64,000 bases of DNA from Acidimicrobiaceae bacterium RAAP-2 (GCA_001443545.1 LMAD01000005.1:1-64000), one strand, 5' to 3'. Positions 9,227-17,930 are shown, numbered from the stretch's first letter. The notes: a model not told the origin generated them from the sequence alone. Numbers and translations: made by a program.

Positions 9227-9318
9227 CGGACCCTCCTTCTTCGGGCCCCAATAAGGTCCGAACTACGAAGATTAACCTTGAAGGGAACTCCCCGATTACG
9301 CCTCGACCAAAGGACGCC

Positions 9319-10080
9319 ATGGCCACCTTCATCGAACGGGTCCGTGACGCCCAGCCCACGCGCGGCACCTTCCTCAACCTCGGTTCGCCGCTCGTCGCCG
9401 AGGTCTGCGCGTTGAGCGGGTTCGACTGGCTGCTCGTAGACCTCGAGCACGGCGCCGGTGGCGAGGAGGCCCTCGTCGGCCAGATCCTCGCCGGCGCGGC
9501 CCACGGGGTGCCCGTCGTCGTGCGCGTTGAGTCGGCCGAGCGGATCCGCGTCGGCCACGTGCTCGACCTAGGCGCGCTCGGCGTAATGTTCCCCCGCCTC
9601 GATCACGCCGCCGAGGTGGTCGAGGCGATTCGACACCTGTGGTACCCGCCGCGCGGCGACCGCGGCGTCGCCGGCTACAACCGCGCGCGGCGCTTCGGCG
9701 CCGATCCGCGCTCCAACGACGAGGTCAACGACGAGGTCCTCGGCATCGTCCAGATCGAGTCGGCGAGCGCGCTGGCCGAGGTCGACGCCATCGCCGCGCT
9801 CGAGGGCGTCGACGTGCTCTTCGTCGGCCCGAGCGACCTCTCGACCTCGCTCGGGATCCCGGGCGAGCTGCAGTCCCCGACCTTCCTCGCGGCCCTCGAA
9901 CGCGTGGCGACGGCCGCGACCCGCGCCGGTAAGGCCGCCGGCATCCTCACCGGCGACCCGGCCGGCGCCCCCTGGTACCACGAGCACGGCTTCTCCTTCG
10001 TCGCCGTCGCCTCGGACTCGGCGCTCCTTCGATCGGCCGCCGTGCGCGCCGCCCACCCCGACCAAGGAGAGAACCCATGA
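9319..10080 (+). CDS. garL: HpcH/HpaI aldolase, probable 5-keto-4-deoxyglucarate aldolase
   Basis: A 253-residue class II pyruvate aldolase expected to split 5-keto-4-deoxyglucarate into pyruvate and tartronate semialdehyde. It carries family motifs GFDWLLVDLEHG, the metal-binding glutamate in IVQIESASAL, and VDVLFVGPSDLSTSLG. Length matches GarL and HpaI. The substrate is assigned from its neighbours, since HpaI-type enzymes acting on aromatic-derived acids look similar. The ATG at 9319 follows AAAGGACG. Its stop overlaps the start of the next gene as ATGA, so the two are translationally coupled. Confidence 0.87.
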   Translation: MATFIERVRDAQPTRGTFLNLGSPLVAEVCALSGFDWLLVDLEHGAGGEEALVGQILAGAAHGVPVVVRVESAERIRVGHVLDLGALGVMFPRLDHAAEVVEAIRHLWYPPRGDRGVAGYNRARRFGADPRSNDEVNDEVLGIVQIESASALAEVDAIAALEGVDVLFVGPSDLSTSLGIPGELQSPTFLAALERVATAATRAGKAAGILTGDPAGAPWYHEHGFSFVAVASDSALLRSAAVRAAHPDQGENP

Positions 10081-10970
10081 CCACCACCTCGCCCACCACC
10101 CGCATCGGCTTCGCCGGACTCGGCACCATGGGCGCCTACATGGCGGCCAACCTGGCGCGGGCCGGCTTCTCGCTCACGGTGTGGAACCGCACCCCCGGAC
10201 GAGCCGACCACCTGCTCGCCCTCGGGGCGAACGAGGCCCCCAGCGCGGCCGCACTCGGGGCGGCCAGTGACGTCGTGGTGCTCTGTCTGACCGACTCGCC
10301 CCAGGTCGAAGCGGTACTCTTCGGCCCCGACGGACTGGCCGAGGGGCTGCGCGCCGGCTCGCTCGTGATCGACTGTTCCACGATCAGCCCGACGCGCGTC
10401 ACCGAGTTCGCCGCGCGTCTAGCCGAGCGCGGCGTCACCATGGTCGACGCGCCCGTCTCGGGCGGTTCGGAGGGCGCGCGCCTGGCGACCCTCACCATCC
10501 TCGTGGGCGGGGCCGACGCCGACGTCGAACGGGCCGGCGCCGTGTTACGCGCCATGGGCCGCACCGTCACCCACCTCGGTCCCCTCGGCGCCGGCCAGTG
10601 GGCCAAGGCCGTCAACCAGGTCATCCTCGCGGGCACCTACCTCGGCGTCGCCGAGGGTGTCGTGCTCGCCCTCAAGGCCGGCCTCGACGCCGAGAAGATC
10701 GTCGGGGCGCTCGCCGGGGGGGCCGCGGGTTCGTGGGTGCTCGAGAACCGCAGCCAGCGGATGATCGACGACGACTACCCGATCGGCTTCAAGATCGAGC
10801 TGCACCGCAAGGACCTCGGCATCGGACTCGAGCTCGCCAAGTCCGTCGGCGCTGTCTTACCGGTCTCGGCCCTCGCGGCGACCTTCGAGGACGGCATCGT
10901 CGCCGAGGGCCACGGCGCTGACGACAACTCGGCACTGGCTCGCGCGATTCGACGGCTCTCGGGGCTCTAG
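10077..10970 (+). CDS. garR: 2-hydroxy-3-oxopropionate (tartronate semialdehyde) reductase family
   Basis: A 297-residue beta-hydroxyacid dehydrogenase. The Rossmann motif GFAGLGTMGAYMAANLARAG is followed by the substrate motif DAPVSGGSEGA and the catalytic lysine region GQWAKAVNQV. Family members reduce tartronate semialdehyde to glycerate or oxidise 3-hydroxyisobutyrate. Coupling to the aldolase by a 4-bp ATGA overlap makes the tartronate semialdehyde role the better choice. Its product, D-glycerate, is the substrate of the kinase at 4769-6058. Only 11 bp separate its end from the convergent siroheme gene. Confidence 0.9.
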   Translation: MTTTSPTTRIGFAGLGTMGAYMAANLARAGFSLTVWNRTPGRADHLLALGANEAPSAAALGAASDVVVLCLTDSPQVEAVLFGPDGLAEGLRAGSLVIDCSTISPTRVTEFAARLAERGVTMVDAPVSGGSEGARLATLTILVGGADADVERAGAVLRAMGRTVTHLGPLGAGQWAKAVNQVILAGTYLGVAEGVVLALKAGLDAEKIVGALAGGAAGSWVLENRSQRMIDDDYPIGFKIELHRKDLGIGLELAKSVGAVLPVSALAATFEDGIVAEGHGADDNSALARAIRRLSGL

Positions 10971-10981
10971 ACCGCGAGCCG

Positions 10982-11575
10982 TCAGTCGCGCGGGTCGAGC
11001 GCCCACGACGAATCAGTCTCGACGGCCGGCTGACCGAGCTGCTCCTCGATCCACGAGCGCCAGTTGAGTCCCTCAGTGCTCGCGCCCGTGGCGTGCAGGC
11101 GCTGGCGTTCCTCGCCCAGGCGTCGCGCGAGCGCGCCGAGCCCCGCGGGCAGGTTCGTCGCAATCCGGTCGCGGAGCCACGACGCGAGCGCCGGCGAAGC
11201 CCCCGAAGTCGAGACCGAGACCACGACGTCCCCGTCGCGGTGCAGGGCGGTGAAGAAGAAGTTCGAGCGCGTCGGGTCGTCGACGACGTTGAGCAACTGG
11301 CCACGCGATACCGCTTCGAGCACGATTGCGTCGTCGACGGCGTGGTCGCCCGTCGCCGCGACGACGAGGAAGGCCCCGGCGAGGTCCCCGCTCGCGTAGC
11401 GCTCGAGGCGAATGGTGCGCACGCCCTCGGGCAGTGCGGCGCGCAGCTCCTCGGCGATGACCGTGACGACGGCCCCGACCTCGAGCAGTTGGGCGACCTT
11501 GCGCGACGCGACGGCTCCGGCGCCGACCACGGTCACCGGCCGGCCCGCGAGGTCGATCGCGACGGGCAACATCAT
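10982..11575 (-). CDS. sirC: Precorrin-2 dehydrogenase / sirohydrochlorin ferrochelatase, Met8/CysG-N type
   Basis: A 197-residue NAD-dependent enzyme that turns precorrin-2 into sirohydrochlorin, possibly also inserting iron to give siroheme. The NAD-binding motif is VTVVGAGAVASRKVAQLLE, followed by VVAATGDHAVDD and the catalytic-region signature NVVDDPTRSNFFFTA. The motif VSVSTSGASPALA is typical of the CysG dimerisation domain. It is the third gene of cysI-cobA-sirC; its ATG overlaps the cobA stop as ATGA. In enteric bacteria the two activities form one CysG polypeptide; here they are separate genes. No separate SirB-type ferrochelatase is in view. Confidence 0.92.
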   Translation of the reverse strand: MMLPVAIDLAGRPVTVVGAGAVASRKVAQLLEVGAVVTVIAEELRAALPEGVRTIRLERYASGDLAGAFLVVAATGDHAVDDAIVLEAVSRGQLLNVVDDPTRSNFFFTALHRDGDVVVSVSTSGASPALASWLRDRIATNLPAGLGALARRLGEERQRLHATGASTEGLNWRSWIEEQLGQPAVETDSSWALDPRD

Positions 11576-12297
11576 CGCGCGCTCGCCGCCGCGACGGCGC
11601 CGCGCGCGAGGTCGAGGGCCGCCACCGCGCCGACCACGATGACCGCGGGCGCCGCGACGCGAAGCGACCCGAGGTCGCCCAGCGCACTGCGTTGGACCCG
11701 CTCCGTCGGGGTGCTCGCCCGCTCGACGACCGCGACCGGGGTCGCCGGGTCCAGTCCCCCCTCGATCAACTCGCGCGCGATCGCGCCGCGCCGCGCGACC
11801 CCCATGAGGATCACGATCGTCAGGTCGGCGCGGGCCAGACGGGCGAGTTCGGGGTCGCGCTCACAGCCACGCGCGGTCACGACCGCCACCCCGCAGGACC
11901 GGCCCCGGTGGGTGACCGGGATCCCCGCGGCGAGCGGGGCGAAGAACGCCGAGGTGATCCCCGGCACGACCTCGGCGTCGATCCCCGCCTCGGCGAGCGC
12001 CTCCAACTCCTCGCCGCCACGGCCGAAGAGGAAGGGGTCGCCGCCCTTCAGCCGCACGACGGTGCGTCCGGTGCGTGCGGTGGCGACGAGCAGCGCGTTG
12101 ATCGCCGACTGGTTGTCCGGGCCACCGGGCGTCTTGCCGACGTCGTGGACCTCGGCGCCGCGCGCCACGAGGTCGAGGACCTCGGTCTCGACGAGCCGGT
12201 CGTGCACGACGACCTCGGCTCGTTCGAGGATCCGCACCGCGCGCACGGTCAACAGGTCCGCGGCGCCCGGGCCGGCCCCGACCAGGTAGACCGTCAC
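11572..12297 (-). CDS. cobA: Uroporphyrinogen-III C-methyltransferase
   Basis: A 241-residue SAM-dependent methyltransferase that makes precorrin-2 from uroporphyrinogen III. The N-terminus VYLVGAGPGAADLLTVRA and the motifs VVRLKGGDPFLFGRGGEE and VPGITSAFFAPLAAGIPVTH are diagnostic. GTG at 12297 overlaps the stop of cysI as GTGA, which fixes the start; a longer in-frame extension runs inside cysI and is rejected. Together with the next gene it supplies siroheme for the sulfite reductase encoded immediately upstream. Confidence 0.95.
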   Translation of the reverse strand: MTVYLVGAGPGAADLLTVRAVRILERAEVVVHDRLVETEVLDLVARGAEVHDVGKTPGGPDNQSAINALLVATARTGRTVVRLKGGDPFLFGRGGEELEALAEAGIDAEVVPGITSAFFAPLAAGIPVTHRGRSCGVAVVTARGCERDPELARLARADLTIVILMGVARRGAIARELIEGGLDPATPVAVVERASTPTERVQRSALGDLGSLRVAAPAVIVVGAVAALDLARGAVAAASAR

Positions 12298-13955
12298 GGC
12301 GCGGCGACCCGTTGGACGAAGTCGCCGAAGGACTCGCCGTCGAGACCCTCGTCGCGCCAGCGTTCGAGGTGGGGCGTCAACACCTCGGCCAGGTCGTCGA
12401 GCTCCACCTTCTCGTGGGCCACGCGCGCGAGCCGGTCGCCGCGCGGGCCGCCGCCCAGGTAGACGTCGTAGGTGGTCTTGGTCCGTCCGACGATCCCGAC
12501 CTCGGCGAGGGCGGGCCGGGCACAGCCGTTCGGACAGCCGGTCAGGCGCAGCTGGAGTCCTCGCGATCCGCCGAGCCGGTCGAGGCTGGCCTGAACGGCG
12601 TCGACCACGGCGGGCAAGACCCGCTCGGCCTCGGCGAGGGCCTGACCGCACGTCGGCAGCGCCGGACAGGCGAGCGCCGAGCGCTCGACGGCTCCGAGTT
12701 GATCGAGCCCGCGAACACCGTGGCGCTCGAGTAGGCGATCGACCTCGTCGCGCTCGCTCTGGGCGAAGCCCGCGACGATGAGGTCCTGCTGAGCGGTGAT
12801 GATGAGCTCGAGGTCGCGCCCACGCAGCACCTCGCGCAGCGCGCTGCGCAGTCCGAGGCCCACGCGCTCGTCGCGCACGCGGCCCGCGGCGACCCGGATT
12901 CCGAGCCGCCAGCGCCCGTCAGCGTCCTTTCGCCATCCGAGGTGGTCGTCGCCGGCGCCGAGGTGGACCTCGAGTGGGGGGCGCAGCGGTCCGTAGCGAC
13001 GCGACACCGCCGCGGCGAAGGCCGCGAGGCCGCCGTCGGCGACGACGTACTTCATCCGCGCGCGGCGTCGGTTCGTCCGGTCGCCGAGGTCGCGGTAGGT
13101 CTCCACGACCGCGCCGATCAGTGCGATGACCTCGTCGTGAGTGACGAAGGTGAGCGAGTCGGCGAGTCGCGCGAAGGTGTCGGCTTGGGCGTAGGAGCGA
13201 CCGAGCCCGCCGCCCACCAGCACGACGAAGCCGGACCCGAGCTCGGGGTGGGTGGCCGGGACGAGTCCGAGGTCCTGGGCGTAGACGTCGACGCAGTTCT
13301 CGTCGGGGTGGGCCACGGCAATCTTGAACTTGCGCGGCAAGTAGGTCTCGCCGTAGAAGTCGTGTTCGACGTCCTCGACGGCCGACGCGGCGAGGGTGCC
13401 GTCGACGAAGATCTCCCAGTGTGCGCGCGTCGCGGGCTTGAAGGCCCGCGCGATGCGGCTGGCGACGCCCTCGCCCGGGTCGCCACCCCCGGCGATGGCG
13501 AGGTCGGGGCAGGTGACCGTGTTGCGCACGACGTCCCCGCAGGCGGCAAAGGAGGTGAGCAGGTGGTGGTGCAACGTCGAGGCCACGGTGCGCAGGTCGT
13601 GCTTGGCCACCCCGTGGAATTGGACGGCCTGGCGCGTGGTCAGCCGGATCGTCCCGTCGGCGACGTCGTCGGCGACGGCGTCGAGGGCGAGCCACTGGGC
13701 CGTGGTGAGGCGCCCCCCGGGGATGGCCACGCGGATCATGAAGCTGAAGGCGAGCGTCTCACCGGCCAGCGAGCGGGCCCGACGCTGGTCGCGGTCGTCC
13801 TGGGCGTAGACGCCGTGGAACTTGAGCAGCTGCTCGGCGTCGTGCGAGACGTTGGGCGCCGGCGCTTCCAGCTCGCTCGCGAGGTCGCCGCGCAGCAGCG
13901 CGCTCGCGGCCTTGATCGACTCGACGGGCGAAGCGATGGGGTCAGTGACGGTCAT
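12294..13955 (-). CDS. cysI: Sulfite reductase hemoprotein
   Basis: A 553-residue siroheme and [4Fe-4S] enzyme that reduces sulfite to sulfide for cysteine synthesis. It aligns with CysI from early on (LLKFHGVYAQDDRDQRRAR) and shows RLTTRQAVQFHG in the substrate pocket. The cluster-binding cysteines are in ACPALPTCGQALAEAE (C-x5-C) and LTGCPNGCARPALAEVG (C-x3-C). No flavoprotein CysJ is adjacent, so the electron donor may be ferredoxin; NirA/SirA-type ferredoxin enzymes share the fold, so the donor is open. ATG at 13955 follows AAGGACG. It leads a three-gene operon with siroheme synthesis genes. Confidence 0.93.
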   Translation of the reverse strand: MTVTDPIASPVESIKAASALLRGDLASELEAPAPNVSHDAEQLLKFHGVYAQDDRDQRRARSLAGETLAFSFMIRVAIPGGRLTTAQWLALDAVADDVADGTIRLTTRQAVQFHGVAKHDLRTVASTLHHHLLTSFAACGDVVRNTVTCPDLAIAGGGDPGEGVASRIARAFKPATRAHWEIFVDGTLAASAVEDVEHDFYGETYLPRKFKIAVAHPDENCVDVYAQDLGLVPATHPELGSGFVVLVGGGLGRSYAQADTFARLADSLTFVTHDEVIALIGAVVETYRDLGDRTNRRRARMKYVVADGGLAAFAAAVSRRYGPLRPPLEVHLGAGDDHLGWRKDADGRWRLGIRVAAGRVRDERVGLGLRSALREVLRGRDLELIITAQQDLIVAGFAQSERDEVDRLLERHGVRGLDQLGAVERSALACPALPTCGQALAEAERVLPAVVDAVQASLDRLGGSRGLQLRLTGCPNGCARPALAEVGIVGRTKTTYDVYLGGGPRGDRLARVAHEKVELDDLAEVLTPHLERWRDEGLDGESFGDFVQRVAAP

Positions 13956-13988
13956 GTCGTCCTTCGGGCTCGGGGTTAATTCCTAGAA

Positions 13989-14018
13989 ATCTTATTAGAT
14001 TACTCAGGTATTGCACAA
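13989..14018 (-). promoter_or_regulatory. Candidate promoter of the cysI operon
   Basis: On the minus strand TTGTGC (14013-14018) and TAAGAT (13989-13994) are separated by 18 bases and lie about 35 bases before the cysI ATG. The surrounding AT-rich stretch contains a loose inverted repeat (CCTAGAAATC ... GATTACTCAGG), which could be a regulator site. Assigned by pattern only. Confidence 0.35.
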
Positions 14019-14053
14019 GGGCCCCGACCACGGAGAATCGACGACGCCGTCAC

Positions 14054-14059
14054 TACGAT
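14054..14059 (+). promoter_or_regulatory. Candidate -10 box giving a leaderless transcript
   Basis: TACGAT matches the actinobacterial TANNNT -10 pattern and ends six bases before the ATG of the aldo/keto reductase at 14066. That spacing is what leaderless actinobacterial mRNAs show, and there is no Shine-Dalgarno sequence before this ATG. No convincing -35 box was identified. Confidence 0.35.
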
Positions 14060-14065
14060 TGAGCC

Positions 14066-15094
14066 ATGGACGCGTACCACCCCTCCCCGACCCGTTACGA
14101 CTCGATGCCCTATCGCCGCAGTGGCGCGAGCGGGCTCTCGCTCCCAGCGATCTCGCTCGGGCTCTGGCACAACTTCGGCGACGACCGACCGGTCGACGTC
14201 CAGCGCGCCATCCTGCGGCGGGCCTTTGACCGCGGGGTGACCCACTTCGACCTGGCGAACAACTACGGCCCGCCCTACGGCAGCGCCGAGACCAACTTCG
14301 GGCGGATCCTCGCCGAGGACTTCTCGTCGCTGCGCGACGAGCTGGTCATCTCGACCAAGGCCGGCTGGGACATGTGGCCCGGCCCCTACGGCGACCTCGG
14401 CTCGCGTAAGTACCTGCTCGCGAGCCTCGACCAGAGCCTCGCGCGCATGGGCCTGGAGTACGTGGACATCTTCTACCACCACCACTTCGACGCCTCCACC
14501 CCGCTCGAAGAGACCATGGGCGCCCTCGACCACGCGGTGCGATCGGGTAAGGCCCTCTACGTGGGCGTCTCGTCCTACTCCGACACGCGCACGACCGAGG
14601 CGATCGCGATCTTGCAGCGGCTGGGAACGCCGCTGCTGATCCACCAGCCCTCGTACTCGATGCTGAACCGCTGGATCGAGGACCGGCTCCTCGACGTACT
14701 CGACACCGCGGGCGTGGGGTGCATCGCCTTCTCGCCACTCGCCCAGGGACTGCTCACCGACCGGTACCTCAACGGCGTGCCCGAGGGATCGCGAGCCGCT
14801 AAGGCCACCTCGCTTACCGACTCGATGCTGAGCGAGGCGAACCTCGCGCGCGTGCGGGCCCTCGCCGGTCTCGCGGCCGCGCGCGGACAGTCACTGGCCC
14901 AGATGGCCATCGCCTGGACGCTGCGCGACCCGCGGGTCACGTCGGCGCTGATCGGCGCGAGCAGCGTCGCCCAGCTCGACGACAACCTCGACGCGCTCGA
15001 CTACCTCGAGTTCAGCGACGAGGAGCTCGCCGAGATCGACCGCCACGCGGTCGAGGGGAACATCGACCTCTGGCGGGGCGTCGCGACTCAGTGA
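14066..15094 (+). CDS. Aldo/keto reductase, YghZ/GpR-like
   Basis: A 342-residue NADPH-dependent aldo/keto reductase. The catalytic Asp-Tyr-Lys-His set is visible: FDLANNYGPPYGSAE gives Asp and Tyr, STKAGWDMWPGPYG gives Lys, and FYHHHFD the His. The combination LPAISLGLWHNFG and YSMLNRWIE is characteristic of the YghZ branch (L-glyceraldehyde 3-phosphate or methylglyoxal reductase) and of related potassium-channel beta-subunit-like proteins. It probably detoxifies or recycles small aldehydes in the cytoplasm. It is divergent from cysI and convergent with the transporter gene, with only 7 bp between stops. Confidence 0.92.
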   Translation: MDAYHPSPTRYDSMPYRRSGASGLSLPAISLGLWHNFGDDRPVDVQRAILRRAFDRGVTHFDLANNYGPPYGSAETNFGRILAEDFSSLRDELVISTKAGWDMWPGPYGDLGSRKYLLASLDQSLARMGLEYVDIFYHHHFDASTPLEETMGALDHAVRSGKALYVGVSSYSDTRTTEAIAILQRLGTPLLIHQPSYSMLNRWIEDRLLDVLDTAGVGCIAFSPLAQGLLTDRYLNGVPEGSRAAKATSLTDSMLSEANLARVRALAGLAAARGQSLAQMAIAWTLRDPRVTSALIGASSVAQLDDNLDALDYLEFSDEELAEIDRHAVEGNIDLWRGVATQ

Positions 15095-15101
15095 CCGGCG
15101 C

Positions 15102-16409
15102 CTAGAGCGCGGAGTGGACGACCGAGGCGATTGTCACGAAGCCCACGACGACGACCAGCGCGATCAACACGTAGGCGATGACCCGTCGGGCACCGCGCAT
15201 CCGCACCGCATCGGGCAGGCGCCGTTCGAGCAGCACGAGGAAGGTGAGCACGACGGGCAACAGCGCGGCGTTCATCACCTCGACGTCCACGGCCAGTCCC
15301 ACTAGGTTGGTCGCGACCACCACCGCGAGGGCGCTCACCACGATGCCCGCGATCGCGACGCTGTAGAAGCGAAGCGCGGTGCTCGGTGGGTCATTCAAGC
15401 TGTGCTTCCAGCCGAAGACCTCGGCGATGCCCCAGGCGCCCGCGACCGAGACGACGAGCGCGGCGACAACCGACGCGCCGACCATGCCGAGTCCGAAGAG
15501 CACGACGGCGTCGCGGTGGCCGAGGAAGGGCGTCAACGCCGTCGCGATCGCCCCGACGTCGTTCAGTGGGCGGCCCTCGTGCAGCGTGCCGAGCGTCGCA
15601 CCGGTGACCACGACGATGGCGATCATGATCACCTGAGTCACCACGGCCCCGATGAAGGTGTTGGTGCGCGCGGCCGCGAGACCGGCCCGGCCGCGCTCGC
15701 GGTAGCCCTTGTCAATCACCGCCTCTTGCTGGTAGAAGATCATCCAGGGCATGATCACCGCGCCGACCGTCGCGGCGAGCAGTGTCCCGTAGCCGTGGCT
15801 GAACGTCCAATCACCGGTGAGCGACCGGGCCAGGGCCGAGAGGTTCGGTCGAGCGTCCACGGCCGCGACCACGAAGAGCAGCTCGAGCGCGCCGACGACG
15901 ATTCCGATGACCTCGATGCGCCGGTAGCGACCGAAGACGATCAGCACGGTCAGCCCGAGCGCGGCCGCGCCGACCGATACCCCCTTCGGTAGGCCGACCA
16001 AGAGCCCGACCCCGGCGACGCCGGCGAACTCGGTCACCAGCGCCCCCGCACAGGCGACGAGCAGGGTCACCGCGGCGGCGGCGGCCCACGGAGCACCGAA
16101 GGTCTCGCGGATCAGGGTGCCGTGTCCCTTGCCGGTCGACAGACCGATGCGCACCGTGATCTCCTGGACGACGTAGAGAATCGGGATCAGCAGCAGCTCG
16201 GGCAGCACGAAGCCGAAGCGGTAGAGCGCCCCCGACTGGGCGGCGGTGATGACGCTGCCAGCGTCGGTGTCGGCGAGCATCACCAGCATCCCCGGGCCAA
16301 TCACCGTCGCCACGACGACGAGCCAGCGGCGGCGACTCGAGCTCGCCAGACGACCCCGTCGCAGTGCGTTCGGCGACGTCGGGGCGCCACGAACTGCGCG
16401 CCGGGTCAC
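15102..16409 (-). CDS. NRAMP-related metal ion transporter
   Basis: A polytopic membrane protein of about 435 residues and 10-11 predicted helices in the NRAMP/SLC11 superfamily. The TM1 region is GPGMLVMLADTDAGSVITAA, where the usual DPGN ion-binding motif reads DAGS, and TM6 is GAVIMPWMIFYQQEA, where the usual MPH reads MPW. The Asp and the Ala/Met ligands are kept and the Asn is lost. Substrate could be Mn2+, Fe2+ or Mg2+; the altered motif makes selectivity uncertain. GTG at 16409 was chosen because the conserved region follows it and an upstream ATG only adds low-complexity sequence; there is no strong ribosome binding site. Confidence 0.85.
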   Translation of the reverse strand: MTRRAVRGAPTSPNALRRGRLASSSRRRWLVVVATVIGPGMLVMLADTDAGSVITAAQSGALYRFGFVLPELLLIPILYVVQEITVRIGLSTGKGHGTLIRETFGAPWAAAAAVTLLVACAGALVTEFAGVAGVGLLVGLPKGVSVGAAALGLTVLIVFGRYRRIEVIGIVVGALELLFVVAAVDARPNLSALARSLTGDWTFSHGYGTLLAATVGAVIMPWMIFYQQEAVIDKGYRERGRAGLAAARTNTFIGAVVTQVIMIAIVVVTGATLGTLHEGRPLNDVGAIATALTPFLGHRDAVVLFGLGMVGASVVAALVVSVAGAWGIAEVFGWKHSLNDPPSTALRFYSVAIAGIVVSALAVVVATNLVGLAVDVEVMNAALLPVVLTFLVLLERRLPDAVRMRGARRVIAYVLIALVVVVGFVTIASVVHSAL

Positions 16410-16555
16410 GGCGTCGCCCCCCACCGGTCGCTGGTGGCTATCAACCGATGCAGGTTTCCACACCGGTCGGGCCCCGTCAAGGGACCTCGGACCCCTCGGG
16501 CCGGTTTTCGCGCCGAACCGGCCCCGGATCCGGTGACCGGCGACGATGTGTCACG

Positions 16556-17071
16556 ATGGCCACCGTGAGTACACCCTGGCAAACCCACTGGCACAAGCAC
16601 CCCGGCGTACGGAGCGGCGACCAGCTCTCCCTCGGCGAGCGCGCGGCGGACAAGATGCGCAACGCCATGGGCTCGTGGCCCTTCGTCTTCGCCTTCTTCG
16701 CGGTGATGATCGCCTGGGCGCTCACCAACACCGTGTTCCTCCAGCGGATCTTGCACCACCGGGCCTTCGACCCCTACCCCTACATCTTGTTGAACCTCTT
16801 CTTGTCGATGATGGCTGGCGTCCAGGCGGCGGCCCTGTTGATCGCGGCCAAGCGGTCCGACTCCATCGCTTCGGAGGTCGCGGTCCACACCGCGACCAAC
16901 ACCGACGACATCAAGACGCTGCTCGAAGAGAACACCGAGCTCACCCAGGAGGTGAAGCGCAACACCGACCTTCTCGATGAGCTCCACGCCCACGTCACCG
17001 CGATCGGCGAACGGCTCGGCGTGTCGGGCGGGGCCTTCACGCCCGATCCGGGCGTGCCGCCACCGTCCTAA
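16556..17071 (+). CDS. DUF1003 membrane protein
   Basis: A 171-residue protein with two predicted transmembrane helices (about residues 40-60 and 73-95: FVFAFFAVMIAWALTNTVF and a segment ending GVQAAALLIAAKR). The motifs GERAADKMRNAMGSW and FDPYPYILLNLFLSMMA are the DUF1003 signature. A predicted coiled coil (about 105-150, DDIKTLLEENTELTQEVK) follows. Function in the family is not established. The ATG at 16556 begins MATVSTPWQTHW; a GTG nine bases later is also possible, as neither has a clear ribosome binding site. It diverges from the NRAMP-like gene. Confidence 0.85.
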   Translation: MATVSTPWQTHWHKHPGVRSGDQLSLGERAADKMRNAMGSWPFVFAFFAVMIAWALTNTVFLQRILHHRAFDPYPYILLNLFLSMMAGVQAAALLIAAKRSDSIASEVAVHTATNTDDIKTLLEENTELTQEVKRNTDLLDELHAHVTAIGERLGVSGGAFTPDPGVPPPS

Positions 17072-17081
17072 CGGACGCGGG

Positions 17082-17450
17082 CTACTCCTCGGGCGAGTCG
17101 TCGCCGAAGTGCGGGTTCTCGATGAAACCGACGTAGGAGCCATCGGGGGTGATGACCGCCCCGACGATGATGCCCTCACCGACGTCGTTCGCGTCCTCTT
17201 CCAGCGCCGCGCCCTCTTCGAGCGCCTGGTCGATGGCGGCTCGCACGTCGTCCACGCCCCAGTAGGTGTGGGCGTCGCCACCCTCCTCGCTCGGGATCAG
17301 GCCGAGTTCGTAGCCCGCGACCTCGAAGCCGACGTAGAACTCCTCGTTGAAGTACGGCTCCAAGCCGAGGAAGTTCGTCCACCACGCCGTCGACGCGGCG
17401 AGGTCCTCCGTGGGGTAGATAACCGTGCGAAGACCAAGTAGGGATGCCAT
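17082..17450 (-). CDS. VOC (glyoxalase/bleomycin resistance) family protein
   Basis: A 122-residue single vicinal-oxygen-chelate domain. It shows LRTVIYPTEDLAASTAWWTN at the first beta-alpha unit, GYELGLIPSE in the middle strand and a final DPxG-like turn TPDGSYVGFIENPHF. Such domains act as dimers in isomerases, dioxygenases or drug-binding proteins; only a paired structure would give a complete site. ATG at 17450 begins MASLLGL, the usual short N-terminus. It is divergent from another VOC gene at 17523, and the two are not close in sequence. Confidence 0.85.
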   Translation of the reverse strand: MASLLGLRTVIYPTEDLAASTAWWTNFLGLEPYFNEEFYVGFEVAGYELGLIPSEEGGDAHTYWGVDDVRAAIDQALEEGAALEEDANDVGEGIIVGAVITPDGSYVGFIENPHFGDDSPEE

Positions 17451-17522
17451 GGGCGAATGGTATCGGGTCTCGCGACGCTGGGCCGCTACGCTCAACGGCG
17501 ACATCTAACCGCGGGGGGAACC

Positions 17523-17930
17523 GTGTCTGGGTCACTCGATCAGCTCTGCTGTGTCACCGTCTTCGTCTCGGACCTTGATCGGGCGAAGACCTTCTACCAA
17601 CGGGCCTTTGACCTGCCGATCACCTACGAGGACCCGAACTCGGCGGTCTTTCGATTTGGCGCGGTCGTGATCAACCTGCTCGATGAACGAGGGGCCGACA
17701 CCCTGATCGGGCCCGCCGTGGTCGCCCCGTCGGGCGTCGGCGCGCGCAGCCAGTTCACCATCACGGTCGAGGACGTCAACGGGTGGTGCGCCGTGTTGAC
17801 CGGTCGCGGCGTCAGCCTCAACAATGGGCCCATCGATCGCCCGTGGGGCATGCGCACGGCTAGTTTCCTCGACCCCGACGGCCACGTCTGGGAGATCGCC
17901 GAAGAGATCGGCGACGCCGAACCGGCCTAA
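17523..17930 (+). CDS. VOC family protein
   Basis: A 135-residue vicinal-oxygen-chelate protein with family landmarks VTVFVSDLDRAKTFYQRAF near the N-terminus, FGAVVINLLDE, and the C-terminal motif RTASFLDPDGHVWEIAEE, which carries the last metal-ligand Glu. GTG at 17523 follows a GGGGGGAA stretch. It could be a glyoxalase-like enzyme or a resistance protein; no specific function can be given. It shares a 72-bp divergent region with the VOC gene at 17082-17450. Confidence 0.87.
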   Translation: MSGSLDQLCCVTVFVSDLDRAKTFYQRAFDLPITYEDPNSAVFRFGAVVINLLDERGADTLIGPAVVAPSGVGARSQFTITVEDVNGWCAVLTGRGVSLNNGPIDRPWGMRTASFLDPDGHVWEIAEEIGDAEPA

